Shown piece by piece: positions 36,140 through 44,854 of a DNA stretch of 64,000 nucleotides. Position numbers and translations under genes: made by a program. Every line of letters begins with the position of its first letter. Position 1 is the first letter of the stretch. The notes beneath the pieces were generated by a model that did not search any database, had not been told where the DNA came from, and saw nothing but the letters and a program-made list of their open reading frames with translations. The stretch comes from Sphingomonas sp. OK281 (GTDB lineage Bacteria; Pseudomonadota; Alphaproteobacteria; Sphingomonadales; Sphingomonadaceae). The stretch covers positions 62,001 to 126,000 of the forward strand of contig NZ_FOVZ01000004.1 of the NCBI RefSeq assembly GCF_900115295.1. The letters are read 5' to 3'.

Positions 36140-37120
36140 TCAGGCGAGGGTTGTTGCGAGGGCCCACCAGCCTTTGGCTTGCGCGGCGGTAGCGGCGGCG
36201 TCTCTGGTTTCGGGGGTTTTGAACAGCGCGAAGCAGGTGGCGCCGGAGCCGGACATTCTGGACAGGAGGACGCCTTGTGCTGCGTCGAGAAGCGCGCGGA
36301 CTTCGGCGATTTCGGGGGCGAGGGCAAGCGCGGGGGGTTCTAGGTCGTTGCGGCCGGCTCTTGCGCGGTCGAGGAGATTGCCTTCGGGGATCGGGCCTCG
36401 GTCGTGGCCGTCCCAAGTCTTGAAGACCGCGGCGGTGGAGACCGCGACGCCGGGGTTCACGAGCAGGAGGGGGGTGCCGGACAGGCCTTCGAGATTGGTG
36501 AGGGTGTCGCCTTTGCCGGTGCCTAGCGTGGTGCGGTTGGCGAGGCAGGCGGGGACGTCGGCGCCGAGCGTGGCGGCGATTTCGTGGAGGCGGGGGTCGG
36601 TTGGGGCTATGCCGTGGAGGCGGGCTAGCGCGCGGAGCGTGGCGGCGGCGTCGGCTGAGCCTCCGCCTATGCCCGAGGCTATGGGGAGGTGCTTTTCTAG
36701 GGTTATCGCGTGGTGGGCCTCGGGGGCGAAGGCCGTGGTGAAGGCGTCTGCTGCGGCGGTTACCAGGTTGCCTTGCCAGGGGGCGGCGCCTGGGGCGACG
36801 TTGGACGATCGGTCCGCGTCTTCATTATCCGTCCCCAATTGGGCCCCGGCCTTCGCCGGGGAGGTGCTGGGGGTCGGGGTGGGGCTGGAGGTTTGGGTGG
36901 CGCTGGAGGTCGGGGTGGTGTTCTGGGCGGGGAGGAGTGCTGCGGCGAAGGGGCCGGTTATGGTGAAGCTGTTGGTTTGGGCGTGTTCTACCGTGACCAG
37001 GTCGCCGTCGGTGGCGAAGGCGAAGAGGGTTTCGAGATCGTGGTAGCCGTCGGGGCGACGGCGGCGGACATGGAGGGCGAGGTTGATCTTGGCGGGGGCG
37101 GGTTCGGTGATGGCGGGCAT
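36140..37120 (-). CDS. ispE: 4-diphosphocytidyl-2-C-methyl-D-erythritol kinase with in-frame insert
   Basis: This 326-residue GHMP kinase phosphorylates CDP-methylerythritol in the non-mevalonate isoprenoid pathway. The opening APAKINLALHVRRRRPDGYH and the ATP loop PIASGIGGGSADAAATLRAL are diagnostic, as is the late LLSRMSGSGATCFAL. About 50 residues (roughly 63-115) between FTITGPFAAAL and GNLVTAAADAF have no counterpart in normal IspE. They are Pro/Ser/Thr-rich and then read SPAKAGAQLGTDNEDADRS, which is a family B half element in coding frame (36810-36870). All catalytic motifs survive, so the enzyme may still work. Confidence 0.93.
   Translation of the reverse strand: MPAITEPAPAKINLALHVRRRRPDGYHDLETLFAFATDGDLVTVEHAQTNSFTITGPFAAALLPAQNTTPTSSATQTSSPTPTPSTSPAKAGAQLGTDNEDADRSSNVAPGAAPWQGNLVTAAADAFTTAFAPEAHHAITLEKHLPIASGIGGGSADAAATLRALARLHGIAPTDPRLHEIAATLGADVPACLANRTTLGTGKGDTLTNLEGLSGTPLLLVNPGVAVSTAAVFKTWDGHDRGPIPEGNLLDRARAGRNDLEPPALALAPEIAEVRALLDAAQGVLLSRMSGSGATCFALFKTPETRDAAATAAQAKGWWALATTLA
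36810..36870. repeat. Half family B palindrome inside the ispE reading frame
   Basis: CCCCAATTGGGCCCCGGCCT and TCGCCGGGGAGGTG match the right arm of family B, and the preceding GGTCCGCGTCTTCATTATCC matches part of the family B centre. It is followed at about 36871-36925 by an imperfect tandem repeat of GGTNGGGGTGG-type units. Confidence 0.85.
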
Positions 37121-37443
37121 TGTCGGTCTCGGGGTTTGGCGGCGAAGGGTCGAACGCGGCTTAGCGTAATACGCGTGATGTCTGCGGGTTTAAGCGCGTC
37201 ATCCTGACGAAAGTCAGGATCCAGGGGAACGAATGGTGCCGTCCTTGGCTCTGGATCCTGACTTTCGTCAGGATGACGGGAGGGGATGCCGCATACCTCG
37301 CGAGTTGCTGACGCGGTCGATCACTTCCGCGGATGCTCGGAATTAGTGGCGATCTCGCGAAACGGCGCTTCCGCCGTCAACTCGCCTTGCCCTCGCCCTC
37401 CCCCTAGCCTGCGGGGCCCTTCCCTACCTCGGTGGGAGGACTT
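37121..37443. other. Gene-free 323-base gap with one repeat
   Basis: Between ispE and the TPR gene stop I see only the full family C palindrome (37198-37279) and a pyrimidine-rich stretch near 37385-37441. No gene or RNA is evident. Confidence 0.65.
37198..37279. repeat. Palindromic repeat, family C, full length
   Basis: CGTCATCCTGACGAAAGTCA and TGACTTTCGTCAGGATGACG are exact inverted ends. Each arm also folds alone as a hairpin with a GAAA or TTTC loop. The centre is about 30 bases. Confidence 0.9.
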
Positions 37444-38829
37444 TTAGCGGCGGGCTTTTGGCGGGAGGCCGTTGGCGATCTTGGCGGTTATGCGCGCCGT
37501 GTCTGCGGGTTCGGCGGTCAGCAAGGCGGCGCGCCAGGCGTAGCGTGCTTCGTAGTTTCGGCCGGTGCTCCAATAGGCGTCGCCGAGGTGGTCGGCGATT
37601 TCGGCGTTGGTGGGCTCGGCCTGCGCGGCGGTTTCGAGCAGGGGGAGCGCTCGGGTGGTGTCGCCGGAGAGGTGATAGGCCCAGCCCAGCGAGTCGGTGA
37701 TCGAGGCGTTGGTTGGGTCGATCCGACTGGCGCGTTCGAGCAGCTTGATCGAGGCGGGGATGTCGTCGCCGTGCTCGACCTGCGCAAAGCCGAGATAGTT
37801 GAGCGCGAGCGGTTGCGCGGGGCCGCGGGCGACGGCTTTTTCCAGTGCGTCGCGCGCTTCGGGCCAGCGGCCGGCCTGGTCGAGCGCGCCGCCATATTGC
37901 AGCCAGTTGCCCCAGCTGCCGCCCTTCGCGCCGTCGGCGGCGATGATGCGCTGGTACCAGGTCGCGGCTTCGGCCGGGTTGCCGGTGGTCAGCAGCAGGT
38001 CGGCGTAGCGTTGCCAGTCTGTAGGCTCCGAACCCTTCTGGTCGACGCGGTTCTTGGCGGCGGCGAGCGCTTCGCCGTCGCGGTCGGCGGCGGCGAGGAT
38101 GTCGATGCGTTCGGCGGCGGCGGCCGGCGCGGACGGGCTCTTGGCGTCGACGCCGTCGAGCACGACGAGCGCGCGATCGACGAGCTTGTTGCGGGCGAGC
38201 GCGTCGGCGAGGAGGACGCGCGCTGCGTCGTAAGTCGGGTCGGCGCGCAGGGCTGCCTGGGTGAGCGCGATCGACAGTGGCGAGGGTTCGCCCGCGCTGA
38301 GATCGCTGGCGAGGCGGGCGAGCAGGCGCGACACGCCGGTCGACAGCGGCTGCTTGCGCGGTGCCGCGGCGATGAGAGCGCGCGTTTCGGTGGCGAAGCG
38401 GTTGGCGACGGGGTCCTTCGCTGCGGTCGCCAGCGACGGTTCGGGGTCGCGGCCCTCGGCATGCGCGACCCACGCATAAAGCGAGGGTGCCAGGACCACG
38501 AGGGGACCGCTGGACAACGTGGCGATCGCTGCGCTCGCGGCCTTCGCATCGCCCCGTCGTGCGGCATCGGCCAACGGAATCAGCGCGGCGTCGGCGGGCG
38601 CTACGCCGGCCTTGTCGAGCACGGCGACGGCGCGGGTGGCGAGCGGCATGTCCCCGGCCTCCAGCGCCTCGCGATAGGCGCGGATCGCGACGACGGGATC
38701 GTCGGGCGATGCCGCCAGCACCTTGGCGTAACTGGCGGCGGCGAGGCCCGTCTCGCCCGCAGCATCGGCGGCGCGGGCCTTCAGATAGGCGGAAAGGTCA
38801 GCCGGGGCCGCGGTGGCGGGCGCCGCCAC
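37444..38829 (-). CDS. Tetratricopeptide repeat protein, probably exported
   Basis: This protein (461 residues from GTG 38829) is alanine-rich and built of TPR helices, clearest in the C-terminal half: ALNYLGFAQVEHGD, SITDSLGWAYHLSGD and EIADHLGDAYWSTGRNYEA. TPR proteins are scaffolds; no partner is known. The same frame continues upstream of the GTG as KRLFLALGLAVAAPATAAP, a good signal peptide, but no ATG, GTG or TTG lies in frame there; CTG 38853 is possible. A one-base loss next to the ETF-QO stop may have removed the start. Confidence 0.8.
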   Translation of the reverse strand: MAAPATAAPADLSAYLKARAADAAGETGLAAASYAKVLAASPDDPVVAIRAYREALEAGDMPLATRAVAVLDKAGVAPADAALIPLADAARRGDAKAASAAIATLSSGPLVVLAPSLYAWVAHAEGRDPEPSLATAAKDPVANRFATETRALIAAAPRKQPLSTGVSRLLARLASDLSAGEPSPLSIALTQAALRADPTYDAARVLLADALARNKLVDRALVVLDGVDAKSPSAPAAAAERIDILAAADRDGEALAAAKNRVDQKGSEPTDWQRYADLLLTTGNPAEAATWYQRIIAADGAKGGSWGNWLQYGGALDQAGRWPEARDALEKAVARGPAQPLALNYLGFAQVEHGDDIPASIKLLERASRIDPTNASITDSLGWAYHLSGDTTRALPLLETAAQAEPTNAEIADHLGDAYWSTGRNYEARYAWRAALLTAEPADTARITAKIANGLPPKARR

Positions 38830-38857
38830 GGCGAGACCAAGTGCTAGAAACAGACGC

Positions 38858-40519
38858 TTACATGTTGGGATAATTGGGGCCTCCGCCGCCCTCGGGTACG
38901 ACCCAGTTGATGTTCTGGGTGGGGTCCTTGATGTCGCAGGTCTTGCAGTGGACGCAGTTCTGCGCGTTGATGACGAACTTCGGATCGCCCTCTTCGACGC
39001 CGACCACCTCGTAAACGCCGGCCGGGCAATAGCGTTGCGCGGGCTCGTCGTACATCGGCAGGTTGTAGGCGATCGGCACGCTCGGATCCTTGAGCGTCAG
39101 GTGGACCGGCTGGTCTTCCTCGTGGTTGGTGTTCGAGATGAAGACGGAGGACAGGCGGTCGAATGTGAGGACGCCATCGGCCTTCGGATAGACGATCGGC
39201 TTGACGAGATCCTTGCGCCACAGGCTCTCGTGGTCGGGATGGTGGTGCATCGTGAAAGGCACCTTGATGCCGAGATGCTCCATCCACATCGTGATGCCGG
39301 CGAGGCCCGAGCCGACGAGGTCGCCGAACTTCTTGACCAGCGGTACGACGTTGCGGACGACCGACAGCTCCTTCTTGACCCACGACTTTTCGAAAGCCTC
39401 GGGATAGGCGGCGAGTTCGTCATGGCCGCGTTGCGAGACGATCGCCTCGACCGCGGCCTCGGCGGCCATCATGCCGGACTTCATCGCGGTATGCGTGCCC
39501 TTGATCCGCGGCACGTTGAGGAAGCCCGCGCTGTCGCCGATGAGCGCCGCGCCGGGCATGACGAGCTTGGGGATCGACTGGAGCCCGCCGTCGCTGATCG
39601 CGCGCGCGCCGTAGCTTACCCGCTTGGCGCCCTTGAGCAGCGCGGCGATCTCGGGATGCGTCTTCCAGCGCTGCATCTCGTGGAACGGCGAGAGATGCGG
39701 GTTGGTGTAGTTCAGCCATGTGACGAAGCCGATCGAGACCTGGCCGTTCGCCTGGTGATAAATCCAGCCGCCGCCGTTCGAGCCGTCGGTTTCTGACAGC
39801 GGCCAGCCCTGCGTGTGGATGACGCGACCGGGGACGTGGAGTTCGGGATCGATGTCCCACAGCTCCTTGATGCCGAGGCCGTAGACCTGCGGATCGCTGT
39901 CCTTGTCGAGCGCGAACGTCCGGATCAGTTCCTTGGTGAGGTGACCGCGGCACCCTTCGGAGAAGAAGGTGTATTTGGCGTGGAGTTCGAGGCCGGGGGT
40001 GTAGTCGCCCTTGTGCGTGCCGTCGCGCGCGACGCCCATGTCGCCGGTCGCGACGCCCTTCACCGAGCCGTCGTCGTTGAACAGGATTTCCGCCGCGGCG
40101 AAGCCTGGGAAGATCTCGACACCGAGTTCCTCCGCCTTGCCCGCGAGCCAGCGGCAGAGGTTGCCGAGCGAGCCTGTGTACGTGCCCTTGTTGTGCATGA
40201 ACGACGGCGTGACGAAGTGCGGCATTTCGCTCTTCTTCGTCTTGGTGAGGATCCAGTGATGGTTCTCGGTCACCGGCACCTCGGCGAGCGGGCAGCCGTC
40301 CTCGCGCCAGTTCGGCAGCAATTCGTCGAGGCTCTTGGGATCGATGACCGCGCCGGACAGGATGTGCGCGCCGACTTCCGAGCCCTTTTCGAGCACGCAG
40401 ACGCTGATTTCGGCGTCCTTCTCGGCCGCCAACTGTTTCAGGCGGATCGCTGCCGAGAGACCGGCCGGGCCAGCGCCGACGATCACCACGTCGTACGGCA
40501 TCGATTCACGTGTCGTCAT
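38858..40519 (-). CDS. Electron transfer flavoprotein-ubiquinone oxidoreductase
   Basis: This 553-residue membrane-associated enzyme passes electrons from ETF to ubiquinone during fatty and amino acid oxidation. The FAD motif is YDVVIVGAGPAGLSAAIRLK, and the C-terminal [4Fe-4S] ligands appear in RYCPAGVYEVV and NAQNCVHCKTCDIKDPTQNI. Full length for the family. ATG 40519 sits six bases after GGGAG; an ATG one codon earlier is also possible. The etfAB genes are not in the window. The TPR gene follows directly. Confidence 0.96.
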   Translation of the reverse strand: MTTRESMPYDVVIVGAGPAGLSAAIRLKQLAAEKDAEISVCVLEKGSEVGAHILSGAVIDPKSLDELLPNWREDGCPLAEVPVTENHHWILTKTKKSEMPHFVTPSFMHNKGTYTGSLGNLCRWLAGKAEELGVEIFPGFAAAEILFNDDGSVKGVATGDMGVARDGTHKGDYTPGLELHAKYTFFSEGCRGHLTKELIRTFALDKDSDPQVYGLGIKELWDIDPELHVPGRVIHTQGWPLSETDGSNGGGWIYHQANGQVSIGFVTWLNYTNPHLSPFHEMQRWKTHPEIAALLKGAKRVSYGARAISDGGLQSIPKLVMPGAALIGDSAGFLNVPRIKGTHTAMKSGMMAAEAAVEAIVSQRGHDELAAYPEAFEKSWVKKELSVVRNVVPLVKKFGDLVGSGLAGITMWMEHLGIKVPFTMHHHPDHESLWRKDLVKPIVYPKADGVLTFDRLSSVFISNTNHEEDQPVHLTLKDPSVPIAYNLPMYDEPAQRYCPAGVYEVVGVEEGDPKFVINAQNCVHCKTCDIKDPTQNINWVVPEGGGGPNYPNM

Positions 40520-40658
40520 CATCGTCTCCCGGGGGATGTCCCCTCTTGCCTCAACATTGCGCCCCACCCTTCGTTCGGGCTCGGGCGGGCACCATCTTGT
40601 CCAATATGGCGATTGCGCGAGTTGACCGCCACGTCAACCGTGCAGCATAGGTTACATT

Positions 40659-41441
40659 GTGGGGGCGGACCAAACCATCGACTGGCGAAATACAGCGGCG
40701 AGTGCGCTCGACTGGTGGCACGAGGCTGGCGTCGACACGCTGGTCGACGACGTCCCGCGCGACTGGTTTGCGGCGTCTGAGCCGCTGGTCGTACCCGCCG
40801 CAGTGCCTGCTGCGCCGGTCTTGGCACCCTCCGCGATGCCGCATTTGCTGGCCGATTTCCTGGCCTGGCGGAGCAGTGCGGAGGTTCCCGAGGCGGACTG
40901 GAGCGGGGTTTCGCTGGCCGCGGTTGGTCCCGCTGACGCTACGGTCATGGTGCTTGTCGATTGCCCGGACCGGGACGATGGCGATGCGGGGGCGCTGCTG
41001 AGTGGCGCATCGGGACGGCTGCTCGACAAGATGCTCGCGGCGATCGGTCTGACACGCGACGAAGTGCATCTCGCGGCGGTCTGCGCGAAGCGGCCGACCG
41101 CGGGGCGGATCCAGAGCGAGGTCGAGGCGCGGCTGTCTGAAATCGCCAAGCATCACATCGGGTTGGTTGCCCCCAAGCGGTTGCTGCTGCTGGGCAATGC
41201 GGCGAGCCGTGCGATCCTTGGGATGGAATTACAGGCAGCCCGCGGGCGTTTACACGAATTTAACCATAAGACCGGAGAAACGGGGTCCGGTTCGGCGTCT
41301 GGCGAAGCCTACAGCGAGACCGGCGTGGTCGCGAGCTTTCACCCGCGGTTTCTGATCGAGAAGCCCGCGGCCAAGGCCGAGGCCTGGAAGGATTTGCAGA
41401 TGCTGATGCGCGGACTGACGTCGCAAGAGGGTGTGAGATGA
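40659..41441 (+). CDS. Uracil-DNA glycosylase superfamily-like protein, probably divergent
   Basis: This 260-residue protein has a UDG-fold C-terminal part: SGRLLDKMLAAIGLTRDEVH, PKRLLLLGNAASRAILGM, and the late VVASFHPRFLIEKPAAKAEA, which is close to family 4 UDG. The N-terminal Fe-S cysteines and the catalytic GEAPG loop of family 4 are missing; the matching place reads VLVDCPDRDDGD. It may be inactive, structural or a different glycosylase. The GTG start is divergent from ETF-QO, and the stop overlaps the transglycosylase start by four bases. Confidence 0.72.
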   Translation: MGADQTIDWRNTAASALDWWHEAGVDTLVDDVPRDWFAASEPLVVPAAVPAAPVLAPSAMPHLLADFLAWRSSAEVPEADWSGVSLAAVGPADATVMVLVDCPDRDDGDAGALLSGASGRLLDKMLAAIGLTRDEVHLAAVCAKRPTAGRIQSEVEARLSEIAKHHIGLVAPKRLLLLGNAASRAILGMELQAARGRLHEFNHKTGETGSGSASGEAYSETGVVASFHPRFLIEKPAAKAEAWKDLQMLMRGLTSQEGVR

Positions 41442-43309
41442 TTCGGACTCTAGCTATCGTTCTGGGGCTCAGCGCCCTCCCCTTTCCAGCGCTCGCGGCG
41501 ACCGTTGCCGGTGAGTCCGCTGGCGATGCGCGGCTCGGCACGACGCAGTTGATCGGCGCACCGACGATCGAACAGATCCCCGACCAGCTCGATGCCAGCC
41601 AGCGCGAGGCTTACAGGACCGTGTTCGCGGCGATCCGCGACGGCAAGTGGACCGACGCGCAGATCGGGCTCGACACGATGAAGCCCGGCCCGCTGCACGC
41701 GATCGCGCGCGCCGAGATGTATACGGCGAAGGGTTCGCCCCGCGTCGAGATGGAGCCGCTGGTCGCGCTGCTCAACGAAGCGCCCGAACTGCCCGAAGCC
41801 GCGCAGATCTCGCGCCTCGCCTTGACTCGCGGCGCGGTCGACCTTCCTCCCCTGCCCGCGGCTCAGCGGCTGATCTGGCAGGACGGCGCGCCGCGTCGGG
41901 TGCGCGCCAAGAGCCTGCAGGGCGACATGATCGCCGCCGATCTGGCGCTGAAGATGCAGCCTTATGTGAAGGCGGACATGGGTCGCGAGGCGCAGTCCCT
42001 GCTGGAGAGCACGCCAGGGCTTACTCCGGAAGCGCTGACCGAGTGGCAGCAGAAGATCGCGTGGATCTATTTCCTCCAGGGCGACGATGTGAACGCGCGC
42101 GTAATGGCGGCGAAGGCACAGGACGGCGTCGGCGACTGGGCGGTCCAGGGTCGCTGGGTCGGGGCGCTGTCGGCGTGGCGGCAGAATGACTGCGCGAATG
42201 CCGAGACCGGGTTCGAGGGTGTCGCGGCACGCGCCGGCGACGTCGATCTTCGGGCGGCGGCGCTGTACTGGGCGTCGCGCGCCGACATGGTGTGCTCGCG
42301 CCCCGACAAGATCGAGGGTCGGCTGAAGGCGGCGGCGCAGTTCGGCGAGAGCTTCTACGGCCAGCTCGCGCGCCAGCAGCTTGCGATGAAGGACAAGGGC
42401 ACGTCGGTCGGCGGGCTCGTGGCCAGCGACTGGAAGGTCGTCGGCAAGCGTCCGAACGTGCGCGTCGCCGCTGCCCTGGTCGAGGTCGGCGAGACCGACC
42501 TGGCCGATACCGTGATCCGCCAGCAGGCCAAGATCGGCGACCCGCGCGAGTTCGGCAACCTGGTCCGCGTGGCGGAAGCGCTGAGCCTGCCCGCGACGAC
42601 CGTCTGGCTCGCGCACAATTGTCCGCAGGGAGTCACGTCGACCGCCGAGGCGCGTTACCCGACGCCGAACTGGACGCCCGACAGCGGCTGGCACATCGAC
42701 AAGGCGCTGGTCTATGCGCACACACTCGAGGAATCGCGGTTCCGTAACACGGTGAAGAGCCCGGCGGGCGCGTATGGCCTGATGCAGATCATGCCCGCCG
42801 CCGCGACCGATTTCGCACGCGAGCGTGGCACATCGATCGACATGAAGGCGCTGACCAAGCCGTCGACGAACATGGATATCGGCCAGCGTCATCTGGAGCG
42901 GCTGCGCGACATGGCGGGCGTCACCGGTGGGCTGCTGCCCAAGGTGATCGCGGCGTATAATGCGGGTCCGCGCCCGGTCGGCGACTGGAACGCGATCGTC
43001 CACGATAACGGCGATCCGCTGATGTATATCGAGAGCATCCCGTATTGGGAGACGCGCGGCTACGTGACCACCGTGCTGCGCAACTACTGGATGTACGAGG
43101 CGCAGGGCGGCAAGAAGGCATCGACCAGCCGCAACGCGCTCGCGCAGGGCATGTGGCCGCGCTTCCCCGGCCTGCCGGGTGCGACCGCGGTGCGGATGGC
43201 GGCCAAGCCCTATACGCAATACCGGGCCAGCACGGTGCCCTTGAACGCCACCGTCGCCGTCAATGCCAGCGTCGGTCCGCAGTCGACCACCGTCACGCGC
43301 GCGGACTGA
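41438..43309 (+). CDS. Soluble-type lytic transglycosylase
   Basis: This 623-residue periplasmic enzyme has a signal peptide ([20 protein letters not shown]), a long helical superhelix and a C-terminal SLT domain. The catalytic Glu is in [20 protein letters not shown] (about residues 427-446), followed by [15 protein letters not shown] and [11 protein letters not shown]. It cleaves peptidoglycan glycan strands to 1,6-anhydromuropeptides. NagZ, acting downstream in recycling, is in the same window. Its start overlaps the UDG-like stop (ATGA), so they are coupled. Confidence 0.93.
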   Translation: MIRTLAIVLGLSALPFPALAATVAGESAGDARLGTTQLIGAPTIEQIPDQLDASQREAYRTVFAAIRDGKWTDAQIGLDTMKPGPLHAIARAEMYTAKGSPRVEMEPLVALLNEAPELPEAAQISRLALTRGAVDLPPLPAAQRLIWQDGAPRRVRAKSLQGDMIAADLALKMQPYVKADMGREAQSLLESTPGLTPEALTEWQQKIAWIYFLQGDDVNARVMAAKAQDGVGDWAVQGRWVGALSAWRQNDCANAETGFEGVAARAGDVDLRAAALYWASRADMVCSRPDKIEGRLKAAAQFGESFYGQLARQQLAMKDKGTSVGGLVASDWKVVGKRPNVRVAAALVEVGETDLADTVIRQQAKIGDPREFGNLVRVAEALSLPATTVWLAHNCPQGVTSTAEARYPTPNWTPDSGWHIDKALVYAHTLEESRFRNTVKSPAGAYGLMQIMPAAATDFARERGTSIDMKALTKPSTNMDIGQRHLERLRDMAGVTGGLLPKVIAAYNAGPRPVGDWNAIVHDNGDPLMYIESIPYWETRGYVTTVLRNYWMYEAQGGKKASTSRNALAQGMWPRFPGLPGATAVRMAAKPYTQYRASTVPLNATVAVNASVGPQSTTVTRAD

Positions 43310-43313
43310 GTAT

Positions 43314-43841
43314 ATGCCGATCGATGAGAGCCGGACGTTCCTGCCGGTACGCATTGCCGTACTGACGGTATCGGATACGCGTGGCCTTGCCGAGGATCGC
43401 TCGGGCGATACGTTGGTCGCACGACTGACCGAGGCGGGCCATGTCCTCGCCGACCGAAAGATCGAGAAGGACGACGTCGAGACGATCGTCTCGCGGCTGC
43501 ACGCGTGGATCGGCGATCCGGAAATCGACTGCATCATCACCACCGGCGGCACCGGCGTCACCGGGCGCGACGTGACTCCCGAGGCGGTCGAGCAGGTTGC
43601 CGAGAAGATGATTCCCGGCTTCGGCGAACTCTTCCGGATGCTCAGCTACCAGACGATCGGTACCTCGACGGTCCAGTCGCGCGCGTGCGCCTGCGTCTCG
43701 CACGGGACGTACATCTTCGCGCTGCCCGGTTCGACCGGCGCAGTGAAGGACGGCTGGGACGGCATCCTGCGCGATCAGCTCGACAGCCGCCACCGGCCCT
43801 GCAACTTTGTCGAGCTGATGCCGCGTTTGCTGGAGCGCTAA
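43314..43841 (+). CDS. moaB: Molybdenum cofactor biosynthesis protein B
   Basis: This 175-residue MoaB/MogA-type protein acts in molybdopterin adenylylation. Typical motifs are [40 protein letters not shown] and [23 protein letters not shown] 43314 lies four bases after the transglycosylase stop, so it probably completes the UDG-like-slt-moaB run. A longer frame from 43263 overlaps the preceding gene and is not needed. Confidence 0.94.
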   Translation: MPIDESRTFLPVRIAVLTVSDTRGLAEDRSGDTLVARLTEAGHVLADRKIEKDDVETIVSRLHAWIGDPEIDCIITTGGTGVTGRDVTPEAVEQVAEKMIPGFGELFRMLSYQTIGTSTVQSRACACVSHGTYIFALPGSTGAVKDGWDGILRDQLDSRHRPCNFVELMPRLLER

Positions 43842-44179
43842 GAGCGACGGCCGTTGCCGGATGTGAGGTGCGTCTACGGCGACGGCCTCGCCCTGCCGCC
43901 AGACAATTGGGCGTAGCCGCTTCCCCTTGGCGGGGGGAGCGAACGAGAAATGGCAACTGCGGACGCCGTCTTGCCAATTTGCCGCGGTTTATCCCAGATC
44001 TTGGCGTATCTCGAGATCCGGAATTTGCGTGAGGCCGATAGTGAAGCGGCCAGAAAATCGTGCCGTTAAAGCGACTTCGTCGGCGTGTAGTAGTGTATTA
44101 TGAAACTGGCACGCTGGATGCATTGGTCGAGATGTCGCCCCACCGGGCGCCTGACACCAACCATCACAAGGACGCTGCC
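43842..44179. other. 338-base gap with no gene except a possible promoter
   Basis: No gene is seen between moaB and the small secreted protein. The only structured signal is a TGGCAC-N5-ATGCA site at 44107-44122. No palindromic repeat of the families found elsewhere is present. Confidence 0.6.
44107..44122 (+). promoter_or_regulatory. Sigma-54-like promoter motif
   Basis: TGGCACGCTGGATGCA matches the RpoN -24/-12 consensus TGGCACG-N4-TTGCA at all but one fixed base, with correct GG-GC spacing. It lies 57 bases before the small secreted protein gene. It could be chance; no enhancer site was identified. Confidence 0.35.
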
Positions 44180-44428
44180 ATGACCACCATCTTCCTGAAA
44201 AGCCTCGTCGCCGTCGCTGTCCTCACGGCCAGCGCACCGATCCTCGCCGCACCCTCGGGCTCAACGCAGAAGACGGTCCTGAAGTACGACGCCAAGACCC
44301 AGAAATATTGCCTGAACGAACCCGCGATGACGGGATCGCGGATCCGTCAGACGACCTGCAAGACCGCCGTGGAATGGTCTGCCGCCGGATTGAACATGCC
44401 GAAGACGGTGATGCTGGCGCAAAAATGA
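44180..44428 (+). CDS. Small secreted hypothetical protein
   Basis: This 82-residue protein has a signal peptide (MTTIFLKSLVAVAVLTASAP, ending ILAAP). The mature part is about 60 residues with two cysteines, in KYCLNEPAMTGSRI and TTCKTAVEW, which could pair in the periplasm. It has a lysine-rich, short-secreted-protein character known in sphingomonads, but no function is recognised. ATG 44180 was chosen because the signal peptide starts there. A sigma-54-like motif lies upstream. Confidence 0.75.
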   Translation: MTTIFLKSLVAVAVLTASAPILAAPSGSTQKTVLKYDAKTQKYCLNEPAMTGSRIRQTTCKTAVEWSAAGLNMPKTVMLAQK

Positions 44429-44482
44429 TGCTGTACGGTTCGATCGGACGATGCCCAGCACGCCGATCGAACCGCCGCCGCG

Positions 44483-44680
44483 TTACGCGAGCGCGGAGCC
44501 GCCGCGTGCCGCGTGGATCAGGTCGACGAGTTGCTTGTTGATCGACGCGCCATGAAGGTGAAGGTGAACGGCGTCATACCCCTCACGCCGCAACCGCTGG
44601 CGCAATGCGTTGACCGACTCGCATTCGCCCGAGCGCGCCAGTTCGAACGCTCGTTCCACCGTGGTAATCTGTCCCGTCAT
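44483..44680 (-). CDS. Conserved small hypothetical protein
   Basis: This 65-residue protein reads MTGQITTVERAFELARSGEC and then NALRQRLRREGYDAVHLHL, ending with LVDLIHAARG. It is helical and resembles small helix-turn-helix-like proteins common in sphingomonads, but no DNA-binding function is proven. It is convergent with the secreted protein gene and divergent from the radical SAM gene. I cannot name the family. Confidence 0.7.
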   Translation of the reverse strand: MTGQITTVERAFELARSGECESVNALRQRLRREGYDAVHLHLHGASINKQLVDLIHAARGGSALA

Positions 44681-44815
44681 CGCCCTGCCCTACGCGCTCT
44701 CGCAGCGAGCGGCGAGAACTCTTTCGTGCTAGACGCAAGTGACTAAAAATCAGCCTTATTTTTCCTAGATATAGATCAAGAAATTTCGGTGCCGACGCAC
44801 GGACGGCGTATTTAT

Positions 44816-44830
44816 GTTCTGTATTTGTTC
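44816..44830 (+). promoter_or_regulatory. LexA (SOS) box for the PA0069-family radical SAM gene
   Basis: GTTC-TGTATTT-GTTC is a perfect alphaproteobacterial GTTC-N7-GTTC box, in the same form as the recA box. It ends 24 bases before the start codon at 44855. Confidence 0.8.
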
Positions 44831-44854
44831 CCATATTCCGTGTATCGTCGATCG

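Noticed and set aside
41450..43561. 703-codon minus-strand frame across the lytic transglycosylase and moaB genes
   Set aside because: It opposes two well-recognised genes and shows no domain; it is a shadow frame.
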